A stretch of DNA of 64,000 bases from Parvularcula mediterranea. Its GTDB lineage: Bacteria; Pseudomonadota; Alphaproteobacteria; Caulobacterales; Parvularculaceae. The DNA is taken from assembly GCF_013085255.1 (NCBI RefSeq), contig NZ_JABFCX010000002.1:1416501-1480500 (forward strand). Direction: 5' to 3'. Made by a program: the position numbers and the translations under genes. Shown in pieces: positions 44,360 through 53,139 of the stretch. How positions within the stretch are numbered: the stretch's first letter is position 1; each line of letters opens with the position of its first letter. The notes below the pieces were generated by a model. The model was not told where the DNA came from. It searched no databases and saw only the letters and a program-made list of their open reading frames with translations.

Positions 44360-45802
44360 TCAGCCCGTGCGACGGACTTCGAGGCCTTGCTCCTGGACCT
44401 TCCGGTAGAGGGTCGAACGGCCGATGCCGAGGCGGCGGGCCACTTCGGACATCTGCCCGCGATACATCTCGATAGCGGCCGCGATGAGGTCGCGCTCGAT
44501 CTCCTGGAGCTGGCGCAGATGGCCTTCCTTGTCGAAGACCGCGATGCCGTCGGAGGAGCCGCCTTCTTCCTGGGGCTCGCCGCGGTCATCGAGCGGGGGC
44601 GGGCCGGAGGAGACGCCTGCCTGCTCGAACGCGAGGGCGAGGGTGGGGAAGTCGCCGGCCGTGAGCCAATCGCCCTCAGCGAGGACGACGGCGCGGTAGA
44701 TCGTGTTCTCGAGCTGGCGGACGTTGCCGGGCCAGTCCTGCGCCTTGAGGACGCCGAGGACCTCGTGCTGCACACCGCGGATGTCGCGGCCTTCCTCGGC
44801 ATTGTAGCGCGCGATGAAGTGGTTGATCAGCGCGGCGATGTCTTCGCGGCGCTCTCGCAGCGGCGGGACTTCGACGGGGAAGACGTTGAGGCGGTAGAAG
44901 AGGTCCTCACGGAAGGTGCCTTCCTTCACGGCCTCGGAGAGGTCGCGGTTGGTCGCCGAGACGAGGCGGACGTCGACCTTCACCGGCTGCTTCGAGCCGA
45001 CGGGATCGACCTCGCCTTCCTGGAGCGCGCGGAGGAGTTTGACCTGCGTTTCCAGCGGAAGCTCGCCGACCTCGTCGAGGAAGAGGGTGCCGCCATTGGC
45101 CTCCTGGAACTTGCCGACATGCTTGCCGGTGGCGCCGGTGAAGGCGCCTTTCTCGTGGCCGAAGAGGATCGACTCGACGAGGTTCTCAGGGATCGCGCCG
45201 CAGTTGACGGTGACGAAGGGCGCGCCTGAACGCTCCGAGCTGCCCTGGATGGCGCGGGCAATCATCTCCTTACCGACGCCGCTCTCACCGGTGACGAGAA
45301 TCGGGATCGTGGAGGAGGCTGCGCGCTCGGCCATTTTGAGGGTCGCGCGGAAGGCGGGGCTCTCGCCGACGACGTCCGTGAAGGTCATTGCGCCATCATC
45401 CTTGCGCTTGCGGCGCGAAACCTCCGAGCGGAGATTCTGGACGTTGAGGGCGTTGGCGATGCCGACGGTGATGCGCTCGGGCGAGGCGGGCTTCACGAAG
45501 AAGTCGATGGCGCCAGCCTTCATGGACTGGACCACGGTGTCGATGCCGGCCTTGGCGGTCAGCATGATGACGGGGAGGTCGGGCCTGATCGAGGGGAGCT
45601 GGCGGAGGACTTCCATGCCGTCGACTTCGGGCATGGAGAGGTCGAGGAGCATGATGTCGATCGACTTGTCCGCGCGGACCATGTCGAGGCCCTGCTGGCC
45701 GCCTTCAGCCTGCTTCACGAAGTAGCCTGCCTTCTCGCAGACGGCCTGGACGAGACGGCGGAGCGTCGGATCATCGTCCACGATAAGAACTGTTTTCGCC
45801 AT
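44360..45802 (-). CDS. Sigma-54-dependent response regulator (NtrC family, TacA-like)
   Basis: This activator of RNA polymerase with sigma-54 has 480 residues. The receiver has Asp54 in MLLDLSMPEVDG. The AAA+ domain has Walker A GESGVGKE at 172-179, the sigma-54 contact loop GAFTGA at 219-224, and Walker B TLFLDEVGEL. The C-terminal Fis-type helix-turn-helix is MSEVARRLGIGRSTLYRKVQE. The overall sequence, including KPASPERITVGI, reminds me of Caulobacter TacA, a regulator of polar development. No kinase gene is adjacent, as expected for a phosphorelay target. Confidence 0.9.
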   Translation of the reverse strand: MAKTVLIVDDDPTLRRLVQAVCEKAGYFVKQAEGGQQGLDMVRADKSIDIMLLDLSMPEVDGMEVLRQLPSIRPDLPVIMLTAKAGIDTVVQSMKAGAIDFFVKPASPERITVGIANALNVQNLRSEVSRRKRKDDGAMTFTDVVGESPAFRATLKMAERAASSTIPILVTGESGVGKEMIARAIQGSSERSGAPFVTVNCGAIPENLVESILFGHEKGAFTGATGKHVGKFQEANGGTLFLDEVGELPLETQVKLLRALQEGEVDPVGSKQPVKVDVRLVSATNRDLSEAVKEGTFREDLFYRLNVFPVEVPPLRERREDIAALINHFIARYNAEEGRDIRGVQHEVLGVLKAQDWPGNVRQLENTIYRAVVLAEGDWLTAGDFPTLALAFEQAGVSSGPPPLDDRGEPQEEGGSSDGIAVFDKEGHLRQLQEIERDLIAAAIEMYRGQMSEVARRLGIGRSTLYRKVQEQGLEVRRTG

Positions 45803-45986
45803 CGACCCCTCGTCACGCGCAGCGGTTATTCGAAGGGGGAGGGATAGCGTTATGTTGTAAAGATCCGCTGAACCGGTGTTCCATGATTGGACAGGAATGC
45901 AGAGCCAACTGCGCTCGCTGCTTTCTTCCTCGCCCCGGCGGTTGCTAGGCCCAGATGGTTCGCGTCAACGAAAGGTCTGGGGCCCA

Positions 45987-47081
45987 ATGAAGCTTGCTGG
46001 TGTGCGTACCGCCGGAGAACGACGCTCTCCCCTGACCCCGGAAACGATCAAGAAACTCAAAGCCCTTGGTTATGAAGTGGCGGTCGAGACCGGGCTCGGG
46101 AAAGACGCTGGGATCCTCGATTCGGCCTATGAAGAGGCGGGCGCGAGCGTGTCTGGCGAGCCTGCGAACGGGGCCGATGTGGTTCTTGCTGCGGGGCCTC
46201 TTGAAGGCGAGGAGCTGGGCAAGCTGGCCCGCGGCACGCGGCTCGTGGGGATGCTTGATCCATACGACGCGCCTGAGCGGCTGGCGGCTTATGCGAACGC
46301 TGGCGTCGATGCTTTTTCGATGGAGCTCGTGCCCCGGATCACCCGGGCACAGGCGATGGATGTGCTCTCGAGCCAGGCGAACCTTGCTGGCTACAAGGCC
46401 GTGATTGATGCGTCTGCGCACTATTCACGAGCCTTCCCGATGATGATGACAGCGGCGGGCACTGTTCCGCCTGCGAAGGTTTTCGTGATGGGCGCGGGCG
46501 TTGCGGGTCTGCAGGCCATTGCGACGGCCAAGCGCTTGGGCGCCGTGGTGTCCGCGACCGATGTGCGGGCCGCGGCTGGCGAGCAGGTGAAGTCCTTGGG
46601 CGGCTCTTTCGTCTTCGTGAAGGAAGCGATGGAAGAGGGCGAGGGCACCGGCGGCTATGCCAAGGAGCTGACCGCTGAGCAGCAGAAGGCGCAAGCCGAG
46701 CTCGTCGCCGAGCATATCAAGAAGATGGACGTGGTGATCACCACGGCGCTGATCCCCGGCCGCCCCGCGCCGAAGCTGGTGAGTGCGGAGATGCTGGGCT
46801 CGATGAAGCCGGGTTCAGTGGTGGTCGACCTCGCAGCACCGCGCGGCGGCAACGTCGATGGCGAGGCGGACGGCGTGACGGTCCTCCGCCCCAAGAGCAT
46901 TCTCGACGGGCTGGCGGGAGAGGCGTCGAACCTTCTCGCGAAGAACTTCCTCAGCTTCGTGACGCTGATCACGGACAAGGAGGCGGGCCAGGTGAAGGTC
47001 GACCCCGAGGACGAGATCATCAAGGGCATCCAACTCACGCGCGATGGTGATGTCGTGCACGAACGCTTCCTCAAAGCGTGA
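45987..47081 (+). CDS. pntAA: NAD(P) transhydrogenase subunit alpha 1 (NAD-binding)
   Basis: This is domain I of the proton-translocating transhydrogenase, 364 residues, which binds NAD(H). It begins [31 protein letters not shown]. The NAD-binding part includes [30 protein letters not shown], and the mobile loop and substrate region are near [11 protein letters not shown]. The frame opens at 45876, but ATG 45987 gives the family N-terminus. It is the first gene of the pnt cluster and is followed after 19 bp by pntAB. The complex uses proton-motive force to make NADPH. Confidence 0.95.
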   Translation: MKLAGVRTAGERRSPLTPETIKKLKALGYEVAVETGLGKDAGILDSAYEEAGASVSGEPANGADVVLAAGPLEGEELGKLARGTRLVGMLDPYDAPERLAAYANAGVDAFSMELVPRITRAQAMDVLSSQANLAGYKAVIDASAHYSRAFPMMMTAAGTVPPAKVFVMGAGVAGLQAIATAKRLGAVVSATDVRAAAGEQVKSLGGSFVFVKEAMEEGEGTGGYAKELTAEQQKAQAELVAEHIKKMDVVITTALIPGRPAPKLVSAEMLGSMKPGSVVVDLAAPRGGNVDGEADGVTVLRPKSILDGLAGEASNLLAKNFLSFVTLITDKEAGQVKVDPEDEIIKGIQLTRDGDVVHERFLKA

Positions 47082-47100
47082 CAGATTTGCGGAGTACCCC

Positions 47101-47571
47101 ATGAAACAAGAAACGCACACGGAACAGACGGCTGAAGAACTTGAGGCTACCGTTGAGGAGCTTCGGGCGGCTTCGGAGCAGTTGGCTTCGGCTTCTGAGG
47201 AGGCTGATGCTGCTGCGGCGAAGGCGGATAGTTTGCTTTCGGCGCTTGATGCCATGGCCCATGCCGGGGGCGCGAGCGGGATCGTTTATCTCGCGGCGAT
47301 TTTCGCGCTGGCCTGCTTTGTCGGCTATTACGTCGTCTGGTCGGTGACGCCTGCGCTTCACACGCCGCTGATGTCCGTGACCAATGCCGTGAGCTCCGTC
47401 GTCATTGTCGGTGCACTGATCGCCGTTGGCGCTGATGTGGCGCAATCGCCCGCGGGCGGATGGAGCCGATGGCTCGGCGTGATCGCCGTGGCCCTCGCCA
47501 GCGTCAACATATTCGGCGGCTTCATGGTCACCAACCGCATGCTCGCCATGTACAAGAAGAAGGAGGGATGA
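47101..47571 (+). CDS. pntAB: NAD(P) transhydrogenase subunit alpha 2 (membrane)
   Basis: This membrane part of the alpha subunit has 156 residues. Three or four helices are visible: [41 protein letters not shown], and [25 protein letters not shown], the last with the typical GGFxVTxRML end. The first 55 residues form an Ala/Glu-rich coiled coil ([31 protein letters not shown]) that is longer than in most PntAB proteins. The next gene is not pntB but an alcohol dehydrogenase. Confidence 0.93.
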   Translation: MKQETHTEQTAEELEATVEELRAASEQLASASEEADAAAAKADSLLSALDAMAHAGGASGIVYLAAIFALACFVGYYVVWSVTPALHTPLMSVTNAVSSVVIVGALIAVGADVAQSPAGGWSRWLGVIAVALASVNIFGGFMVTNRMLAMYKKKEG

Positions 47572-47578
47572 CGCTGCC

Positions 47579-48748
47579 GTGGTCAGCGCCTTCGCTTTTC
47601 ATACTGTGAAGACGATCATCTTCGAACTGGGCGCTGCCGCCAAACTTGCCGACCATGTCGGTGAGCTTCTTGGCGAGCGCGTCATGATCGTCACGGACCC
47701 CGGGCTGATGAAGCTCGGGCTGCCGGGGGCTGCCATGCGCAGCCTGCAAGATGCAGGCGCGGAGCTGACCATCTTTCACGAAGTCGAAGAGGACCCTTCG
47801 CTCTCCACACTGATGAAAGCGGTGGAGAAAGCGAAGGCCGATGAGGTGACGGGTGTCCTCGGCTTCGGTGGCGGGTCGTCCATGGATATTGCCAAGCTGG
47901 TGGCTTTGCTTGCGGGGTCTGGCGAAGATCTCGATGAGGCCTGGGGCGTCGGCAATGCCAAGGGGCCAAGACTGCCTCTTGCGATGGTGCCGACGACGGC
48001 TGGCACAGGCTCGGAAGTGACGCCCGTGTCGATCATCACCGTGGGCGAGGACGAGAAGCGCGGCGTGAGCTCGCCGCTCTTGATCCCTGATGCGGCGATC
48101 CTCGATCCTGAGCTGACCCTCGGGCTTCCTCCGCATACGACGGCGGCGACCGGCATTGATGCGATGGTCCACGCGATCGAGGCCTATGCCTCGGCGAGCC
48201 CGAACAACAATCAGATGTCCAAGGCCATGGCCTTGGAGGCGCTGCAGCTTCTGGGCGAGAACATCCACGCGGCGGTCAGGAAGCCCGGCGATGTGAAGGC
48301 GCGGGGCGGGATGATGCTCGGCGCAATGCTGGCGGGGCAGGCGTTCGCCAACTCGCCTGTCGCGGCGGTCCATGCGCTGGCCTATCCGATCGGCGGGCGG
48401 TTCCATGTGAGCCACGGCCTGTCGAACAGCCTCGTCCTGCCGCATGTCCTGCGGTTCAATGCGGCGAATGACGATGCGCGGAAGATGTATGCGGAGCTTG
48501 CGCCCCATGCTTTCGCAGACCTGGCCTCGGCGGACGGGACGCAGGCGAAGTGCAGCGCGTTCATTGAGCGGCTGGCGAAGCTCGCGGCGGATTTGGGGCT
48601 TGAGACCAAGCTGCGGGATGTCGGGATCGCGGAGGCGGACCTGCCGGGGCTGGCGTCCGATGCGATGAAGCAGACGCGGCTCCTCGTGAACAATCCGCGC
48701 GCGGTGAGCGAAGACGACGCGCTCCTGATCTACAGGCAGGCCTATTGA
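47579..48748 (+). CDS. Iron-containing alcohol dehydrogenase
   Basis: This group III metal-dependent dehydrogenase of 389 residues shows GFGGGSSMDIAKLVALL for NAD(P), PTTAGTGSEVTPVSI, and metal ligands in GIDAMVHAIEAY, AVHALAYPIGGRFHVSHGLSN and LPHVLRFN. It resembles broad-range alcohol dehydrogenases and maleylacetate reductases. The substrate is unknown. It begins at GTG 7 bp after pntAB and is coupled to a thioesterase gene by TGATG. Its place inside the transhydrogenase operon may reflect supply of or demand for reduced nucleotide. Confidence 0.88.
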   Translation: MVSAFAFHTVKTIIFELGAAAKLADHVGELLGERVMIVTDPGLMKLGLPGAAMRSLQDAGAELTIFHEVEEDPSLSTLMKAVEKAKADEVTGVLGFGGGSSMDIAKLVALLAGSGEDLDEAWGVGNAKGPRLPLAMVPTTAGTGSEVTPVSIITVGEDEKRGVSSPLLIPDAAILDPELTLGLPPHTTAATGIDAMVHAIEAYASASPNNNQMSKAMALEALQLLGENIHAAVRKPGDVKARGGMMLGAMLAGQAFANSPVAAVHALAYPIGGRFHVSHGLSNSLVLPHVLRFNAANDDARKMYAELAPHAFADLASADGTQAKCSAFIERLAKLAADLGLETKLRDVGIAEADLPGLASDAMKQTRLLVNNPRAVSEDDALLIYRQAY

Positions 48749-49182
48749 TGGCGCGGCCTGAGCCCTCATCGCGCAGCGCCTACAAGGCGTTCGTGCCGCT
48801 GACCACGCGGTGGTCGGATAATGACGCCTACGGACACATGAATAATGTGGTCCATTACGCGCTCTTCGATACGGCGGTGAACCAGTATTTGATCGAGCAG
48901 GGTGCCCTCGACATTCGAGGCGGCGAGCAGATCGGCCTCGTGGTCGAGACCCGCTGCAGCTACTTCGCCGAGATGGCGTTCCCCGACCGCGTGACGGCTG
49001 GCCTGCGGGCGGACCGGGTGGGGAATAGCTCGGTGACCTATGGGATCGGGCTCTTCCGGGGCGACGCCGATGAGGCGGCTGCGGAAGGTCGGTTCACTCA
49101 CGTTTATGTTGGCCGCGAGACCCGTCGGCCTGAGCCTCTTTCCAGGACCCTCCGCGAAACCGTGGAGGCGATTGCCGCGTGA
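48748..49182 (+). CDS. Acyl-CoA thioesterase (4HBT hotdog fold)
   Basis: This thioesterase of 144 residues has the hotdog signature TRWSDNDAYGHMNNVVHYALFDTAVNQYL, in which the Asp of WSDND is the usual catalytic residue. YFAEMAFPDRVTAGLRADRVGNSSVTYGIGLF follows. It resembles 4-hydroxybenzoyl-CoA/YbgC-type thioesterases, with chain preference unknown. ATG 48748 shares a base with the upstream stop. It is followed by a hairpin block, then pntB. Confidence 0.88.
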   Translation: MARPEPSSRSAYKAFVPLTTRWSDNDAYGHMNNVVHYALFDTAVNQYLIEQGALDIRGGEQIGLVVETRCSYFAEMAFPDRVTAGLRADRVGNSSVTYGIGLFRGDADEAAAEGRFTHVYVGRETRRPEPLSRTLRETVEAIAA

Positions 49183-49190
49183 CCGTTCAA

Positions 49191-49290
49191 CCCCTCTCCC
49201 CAAACCGCCCTGCGGTTTGGACCTCTCCCAAGGGAGAGGTTCGTGTCTCTCCCTCGGGAGAGACCGGCATCGTTGATGCCGAGAGAGGGG
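49191..49290. repeat. Block of four consecutive perfect hairpins between the thioesterase gene and pntB
   Basis: In order: CAAACCGC/GCGGTTTG (49201-49219), ACCTCTCCC/GGGAGAGGT (49221-49240), GTCTCTCCC/GGGAGAGAC (49245-49264) and CGGCATC/GATGCCG (49265-49281). Flanks CCCCTCTC and GAGAGGGG also pair. It looks like a dispersed intergenic repeat that inserted within the pnt operon. Confidence 0.8.
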
Positions 49291-49321
49291 ATGACCCCAG
49301 CCAGTTTTTCAGGAGTACCCC

Positions 49322-50740
49322 ATGAGCACTGACCTGACTGCCATTCTCTATATCGTTGCCGGGATCATGTTCATCCTTGCGCTTCGCGGCTTGAGCTCTC
49401 CTGCGACGTCGCGGGCGGGGAACAGGAACGGGATCATCGGGATGGCGATTGCCGTCTTCGCGACGCTGTTCTCCGAGCGGTTCCTGTCGACGGCAGGGGT
49501 GGGGGCCTGGGGCCTCGTGATCCTCGCGATTGCGGCCGGCGCCATACCGGGGGCGATCATCGCGCGCAGGGTGGCGATGACGGCGATGCCTCAGCTGGTG
49601 GCTGCGTTCCACGCCATGGTCGGTCTCGCGGCGGTGCTGATCGCCTGGTCGGCGTTCCTTGCGCCCTCGGCCTACGGGATCGGGGAGTATGGAGAGATCG
49701 AGGCGCAGGCCATCATCGAGATGGCGATCGGCGTCTTTGTCGGCGCGGTGACGTTCTCGGGCTCGGTGATCGCGTTCGGCAAGCTCTCGGGGCGGATGTC
49801 GGGCAAGCCGATCCTCCTGCCTGCTCGGCACATCATCAACCTCGCGCTGGCGGGCGTGACGCTCCTTCTCATCGCGCTCCTCTGCACCGGGGTTCAGAAC
49901 CCTGTGCTGTTCGGCATCCTGACGGGCATCGCGTTCGGCATGGGCATCCTCTTGATCATCCCGATCGGCGGGGGCGACATGCCGGTGGTGGTGTCGATGC
50001 TCAACTCCTACTCAGGCTGGGCCGCGGCAGGGATCGGCTTCACGCTGCAGAACATGGCGCTGATCATCACGGGCGCGCTGGTCGGCGCGTCGGGCGCGAT
50101 CCTCTCCTACATCATGTGCAAGGGCATGAACCGGAGCTTCATCTCGGTGATCCTCGGCGGCTTTGGCGGTGAGGATGACGGGGCTGGCGCGGGCGCTGGC
50201 GGCGGCGAAGAGCGGCCGGTGAAGCAGGGCTCGGCCGAAGACGCGGCCTTCATCATGGGCAATGCGGGCAAGGTCATCATCGTGCCCGGCTACGGCATGG
50301 CGGTGGCGCAGGCGCAGCACGCCCTCCGCGAGATGTGCGACAAGCTGAAGGAAGAAGGCGTTGAGGTGAAGTATGCCATCCACCCGGTTGCTGGCCGGAT
50401 GCCGGGGCATATGAACGTCCTCCTGGCGGAGGCGAACGTGCCCTATGACGAGGTCTTCGAGCTCGAGGACATCAACTCGGAGTTCTCTCAAGCCGACGTG
50501 GCCTTCGTCATCGGTGCGAACGACGTGACCAACCCTGCGGCGAAGACCGACAAGAGCTCGGCCATCTACGGCATGCCGATCCTCGACGTGGAAAACGCAG
50601 GCACGGTCCTCTTCGTGAAGCGCGGTATGTCCTCAGGCTATGCCGGGGTGCAGAACGAGCTCTTCTTCCGCGACAACACGATGATGCTCTTCGGCGACGC
50701 CAAGAAGATGTGCGAAGAGATCATCAAGGCAATGGATTAG
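49322..50740 (+). CDS. pntB: NAD(P) transhydrogenase subunit beta
   Basis: This 472-residue subunit contributes membrane helices and the NADP-binding domain III. About nine hydrophobic helices fill the first 285 residues, including ARHIINLALAG and GGADMPV-like GGGDMPVVVSMLNSYSGWAAAGIGF. A hydrophilic Gly/Ala-rich hinge (GAGAGAGGGEE) joins domain III, where PGYGMAVAQAQHALREM, HPVAGRMPGHMNVLLAEANVPYD, DVAFVIGANDVTNPAAK and GYAGVQNELFF are diagnostic. The gene is separated from pntAB by two unrelated genes and a repeat block. GGAG precedes its ATG. Confidence 0.95.
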   Translation: MSTDLTAILYIVAGIMFILALRGLSSPATSRAGNRNGIIGMAIAVFATLFSERFLSTAGVGAWGLVILAIAAGAIPGAIIARRVAMTAMPQLVAAFHAMVGLAAVLIAWSAFLAPSAYGIGEYGEIEAQAIIEMAIGVFVGAVTFSGSVIAFGKLSGRMSGKPILLPARHIINLALAGVTLLLIALLCTGVQNPVLFGILTGIAFGMGILLIIPIGGGDMPVVVSMLNSYSGWAAAGIGFTLQNMALIITGALVGASGAILSYIMCKGMNRSFISVILGGFGGEDDGAGAGAGGGEERPVKQGSAEDAAFIMGNAGKVIIVPGYGMAVAQAQHALREMCDKLKEEGVEVKYAIHPVAGRMPGHMNVLLAEANVPYDEVFELEDINSEFSQADVAFVIGANDVTNPAAKTDKSSAIYGMPILDVENAGTVLFVKRGMSSGYAGVQNELFFRDNTMMLFGDAKKMCEEIIKAMD

Positions 50741-50848
50741 GTTCCATCTTCGCGTTTTAGCGAGGTTCTTACCCATCGCGGGTTTGATAGGCGGCGCGTG
50801 CTGCGCTATGGGCGCGTCAATCTTTCCACCCCACCTGAGGGCCGACCG

Positions 50849-51091
50849 ATGTCCATTGTCAAAAACGAAACCGATAAGATGCCCGATGAGGCGATCGAGA
50901 ACCGCGCGAAGACCTATCAGGGCATGATGGACTTTGCCTATATCTGGGGCCTTCCACTGGCCACGGGTATCGTGATGCTGTTCACGCTGCTGCTTCTTGG
51001 CGTTGGCGTCTTCAACCCGCTGACGTGGGTGATCAGCTTCTTCACGTTCCTCGGTGTGATGGCCTTCTCCAAGGCTTTCTTCGTCCACTGA
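50849..51091 (+). CDS. aa3-type cytochrome c oxidase subunit IV
   Basis: This 80-residue protein with MPDEAIENRAKTYQGMMDFAYIWGLPLATGIVMLF followed by a second helix VISFFTFLGVMAFSKAFF matches the small bacterial subunit IV family (COX_aa3_IV). It is a structural subunit of the low-affinity oxidase. The other cox genes are not in this window. Its position just after pntB is a known alphaproteobacterial arrangement. GAGG precedes ATG 50849. Confidence 0.82.
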   Translation: MSIVKNETDKMPDEAIENRAKTYQGMMDFAYIWGLPLATGIVMLFTLLLLGVGVFNPLTWVISFFTFLGVMAFSKAFFVH

Positions 51092-51093
51092 CG

Positions 51094-52293
51094 ATGTTAA
51101 GCCGTCTCGCCGCCGCTTCGATCTTGCTTCTCGCGGCGGCTTGCGGCCCCGCGGGTGAGCCTCCCGAAAGCAACATGTCGACTGAGGAGGCGCAGAGTCT
51201 CCTCCGTGTGGCGACGTTCAATGTCAGCCTCTATCGCGACGAGGGCGGAGCGCTTCTCTCCGATCTGCAAACCGATGAGAACCCGCAGCTTGAAGCCGTG
51301 CGCGCGATCATCGACCGGGTCGACCCCCAAATTCTTGTCCTCAATGAGTTCGACTACGAGCCATCGGGCGAGACGCTTGATCTGTTCGCTGAACAGCTCG
51401 GTCTGGGCTACGACTATCGCCTGAGCCTACCGTCGAATACGGGCGTGCCGAGTGGGGCGGATCTCGATGGCGACGGGCGCGCGGACCACCCGCAGGGGAG
51501 CCGCGAGTACGGCAACGACGCCTTCGGCTACGGTATCCATCCAGGCCAATACGCGATCGCGATCCTGTCGAAGTATCCGATTGACGAGGAAGCGGTCAGG
51601 ACCTTCCGCACCTTGCGGTGGAAGGATGTACCTAATAACCTTCTGCCTACGGAATTCTACTCCGAGGAAGCGCAGGAGGTCTTCAGGCTCTCCTCCAAGA
51701 CCCATGCCGATGTGCCCGTCGAGGTGGATGGCGAGACCATTCACATGATCCTCGCGCACCCGACGCCCCCGGGCTTTGACGGGCCAGAGGACAGAAACGG
51801 TCGCAGGAACCATGACGAGATCCGCCTGCTGACGGAGTATGTCGGCGGCGCGGGCTGGATTGTTGATGATGAAGGCGGCGTTGGCGGGCTGAGCGAAGAT
51901 GCGAAGTTCTTCATTGCGGGTGACCTCAACTCCGACCCTGCCGATGGGGACCAGCTCGAAGGTACTGAGCAGAAGGCCATCTCCGCGCTGATCGCGCACC
52001 CGCGGGTGCAGGATGCGCTACCGGCTAGCTCTGGCGGGACGGCGGCTTCTGCTAATCAGGGCGGCGCGAATGAAGGCCAGTCGGGCGATCCTGCCTATGA
52101 CACGTCGGACTTCTCTGATCGCCGGGTCGGCAACCTGCGCGTCGACTATGTCCTGCCGTCCTCGAACCTCGAGGTCGTGGGAAGCGGTGTCTTCTGGCCA
52201 GCGCCGGATGAGCCCGGCTTCGAGCTTGTCGGCCCCGGCTATCCGCCCGTGTCCTCGGACCACCGCCTCGTTTGGGTGGACGTGGCCCTCTAG
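51094..52293 (+). CDS. Endonuclease/exonuclease/phosphatase-family lipoprotein
   Basis: This 399-residue protein has signal MLSRLAAASILLLAAAC with a lipobox at Cys17. The fold of the endonuclease/exonuclease/phosphatase family is shown by LRVATFNVSLYRDE, ILVLNEFDYEP, the segment KTHADVPVEVDGETIHMILAHPTPP, FFIAGDLNSDPADGD, and RVDYVLPSSNL with SSDHRLVWVDV at the end. These supply the metal and catalytic residues. An outer-face phosphodiesterase or nuclease is likely, and the substrate is unknown. It starts 2 bp after the oxidase subunit IV stop. Confidence 0.88.
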   Translation: MLSRLAAASILLLAAACGPAGEPPESNMSTEEAQSLLRVATFNVSLYRDEGGALLSDLQTDENPQLEAVRAIIDRVDPQILVLNEFDYEPSGETLDLFAEQLGLGYDYRLSLPSNTGVPSGADLDGDGRADHPQGSREYGNDAFGYGIHPGQYAIAILSKYPIDEEAVRTFRTLRWKDVPNNLLPTEFYSEEAQEVFRLSSKTHADVPVEVDGETIHMILAHPTPPGFDGPEDRNGRRNHDEIRLLTEYVGGAGWIVDDEGGVGGLSEDAKFFIAGDLNSDPADGDQLEGTEQKAISALIAHPRVQDALPASSGGTAASANQGGANEGQSGDPAYDTSDFSDRRVGNLRVDYVLPSSNLEVVGSGVFWPAPDEPGFELVGPGYPPVSSDHRLVWVDVAL

Positions 52294-52329
52294 GGAACTC
52301 TTTCAGGGCGAAGAGGTGTTCGGACCCCG

Positions 52330-53139
52330 ATGTTCAGGATCGCGCACCTCTCCGACCTCCATTTCGGCGCCGCCGACCCCGCCCAGATTGAGGGCCTCGA
52401 GGCGACCCTCCACGAGGCGGAGGTCAGCCATGTGGTCGTCACAGGCGACCTGACCCAGTCCGGTTTCGCGAAGGAGTTCCGCGAGGCAGCCGAGTGGTTC
52501 GAGCGCCTGCCGATGCCGGTGGCTGCGATCCCCGGCAATCACGACGTGCCTGTCTACAACCTTATCAGGCGGTTCTTTGCTCCATGGTCGAGCTTTGAAG
52601 GGATCATCGGGCGTGAGCGCGAGACATTGGAGAGCCATGAGGGATTTGTTTTTGCGGGGCTGAACAGCGCCCGGCGCGCGAGGCCCTCGCTTGACTGGTC
52701 GACGGGGAAGCTGACCTCTTCGCAGCTCAAGAGCGTCGGCGATGCCTTCGAAGACGAAGAGCGTGTACGGATCACCGGCTTTCACCATCCGCTCCGAGGC
52801 TTTGACGATGGCGGGAGCGCGGGGAATGCCGTTATTCCTAATACAGAGGATACGCTTGCCTGCATGGCCGCTGCGAAGGTCGATGTCGTCATGAACGGTC
52901 ATGTCCACAAGGCGCGGGTGAGCGTCGTGGAGCATGAGGGCTGGTCGTTTGTCCTGAGCCAAGCGGGCACGGCCATTTCGACACGCCTGCGCGGCGAGGC
53001 GGCTAGCTTCAACATCCTTGCCCACGCAGGGCATGGAGAACTGGCGGTGGAGGTCTGGCGCTGGATGGAAGGGCGGTTTGGCGAGGAGCGGCGCGAAGAG
53101 TTCGTTCAGTCTTCTGATGGTTGGAGTGCCGTGCGATGA
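52330..53139 (+). CDS. Metallophosphoesterase
   Basis: This calcineurin-like phosphoesterase of 269 residues shows the full metal motif series: HLSDLHFG (D-x-H), VVTGDLTQSG (G-D), IPGNHD, GFHHPL, and NGHVHKARV (G-x-H). It resembles cyclic-nucleotide phosphodiesterase-like members, but the substrate is not determined. It overlaps the diacylglycerol-kinase-like gene by 4 nt, so the two are made together. Confidence 0.9.
   Translation: MFRIAHLSDLHFGAADPAQIEGLEATLHEAEVSHVVVTGDLTQSGFAKEFREAAEWFERLPMPVAAIPGNHDVPVYNLIRRFFAPWSSFEGIIGRERETLESHEGFVFAGLNSARRARPSLDWSTGKLTSSQLKSVGDAFEDEERVRITGFHHPLRGFDDGGSAGNAVIPNTEDTLACMAAAKVDVVMNGHVHKARVSVVEHEGWSFVLSQAGTAISTRLRGEAASFNILAHAGHGELAVEVWRWMEGRFGEERREEFVQSSDGWSAVR

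Noticed and set aside
45890-45905. Sigma-54-like promoter upstream of pntAA
   Set aside because: GG and GC elements are present but their spacing is two bases too short for -24/-12.
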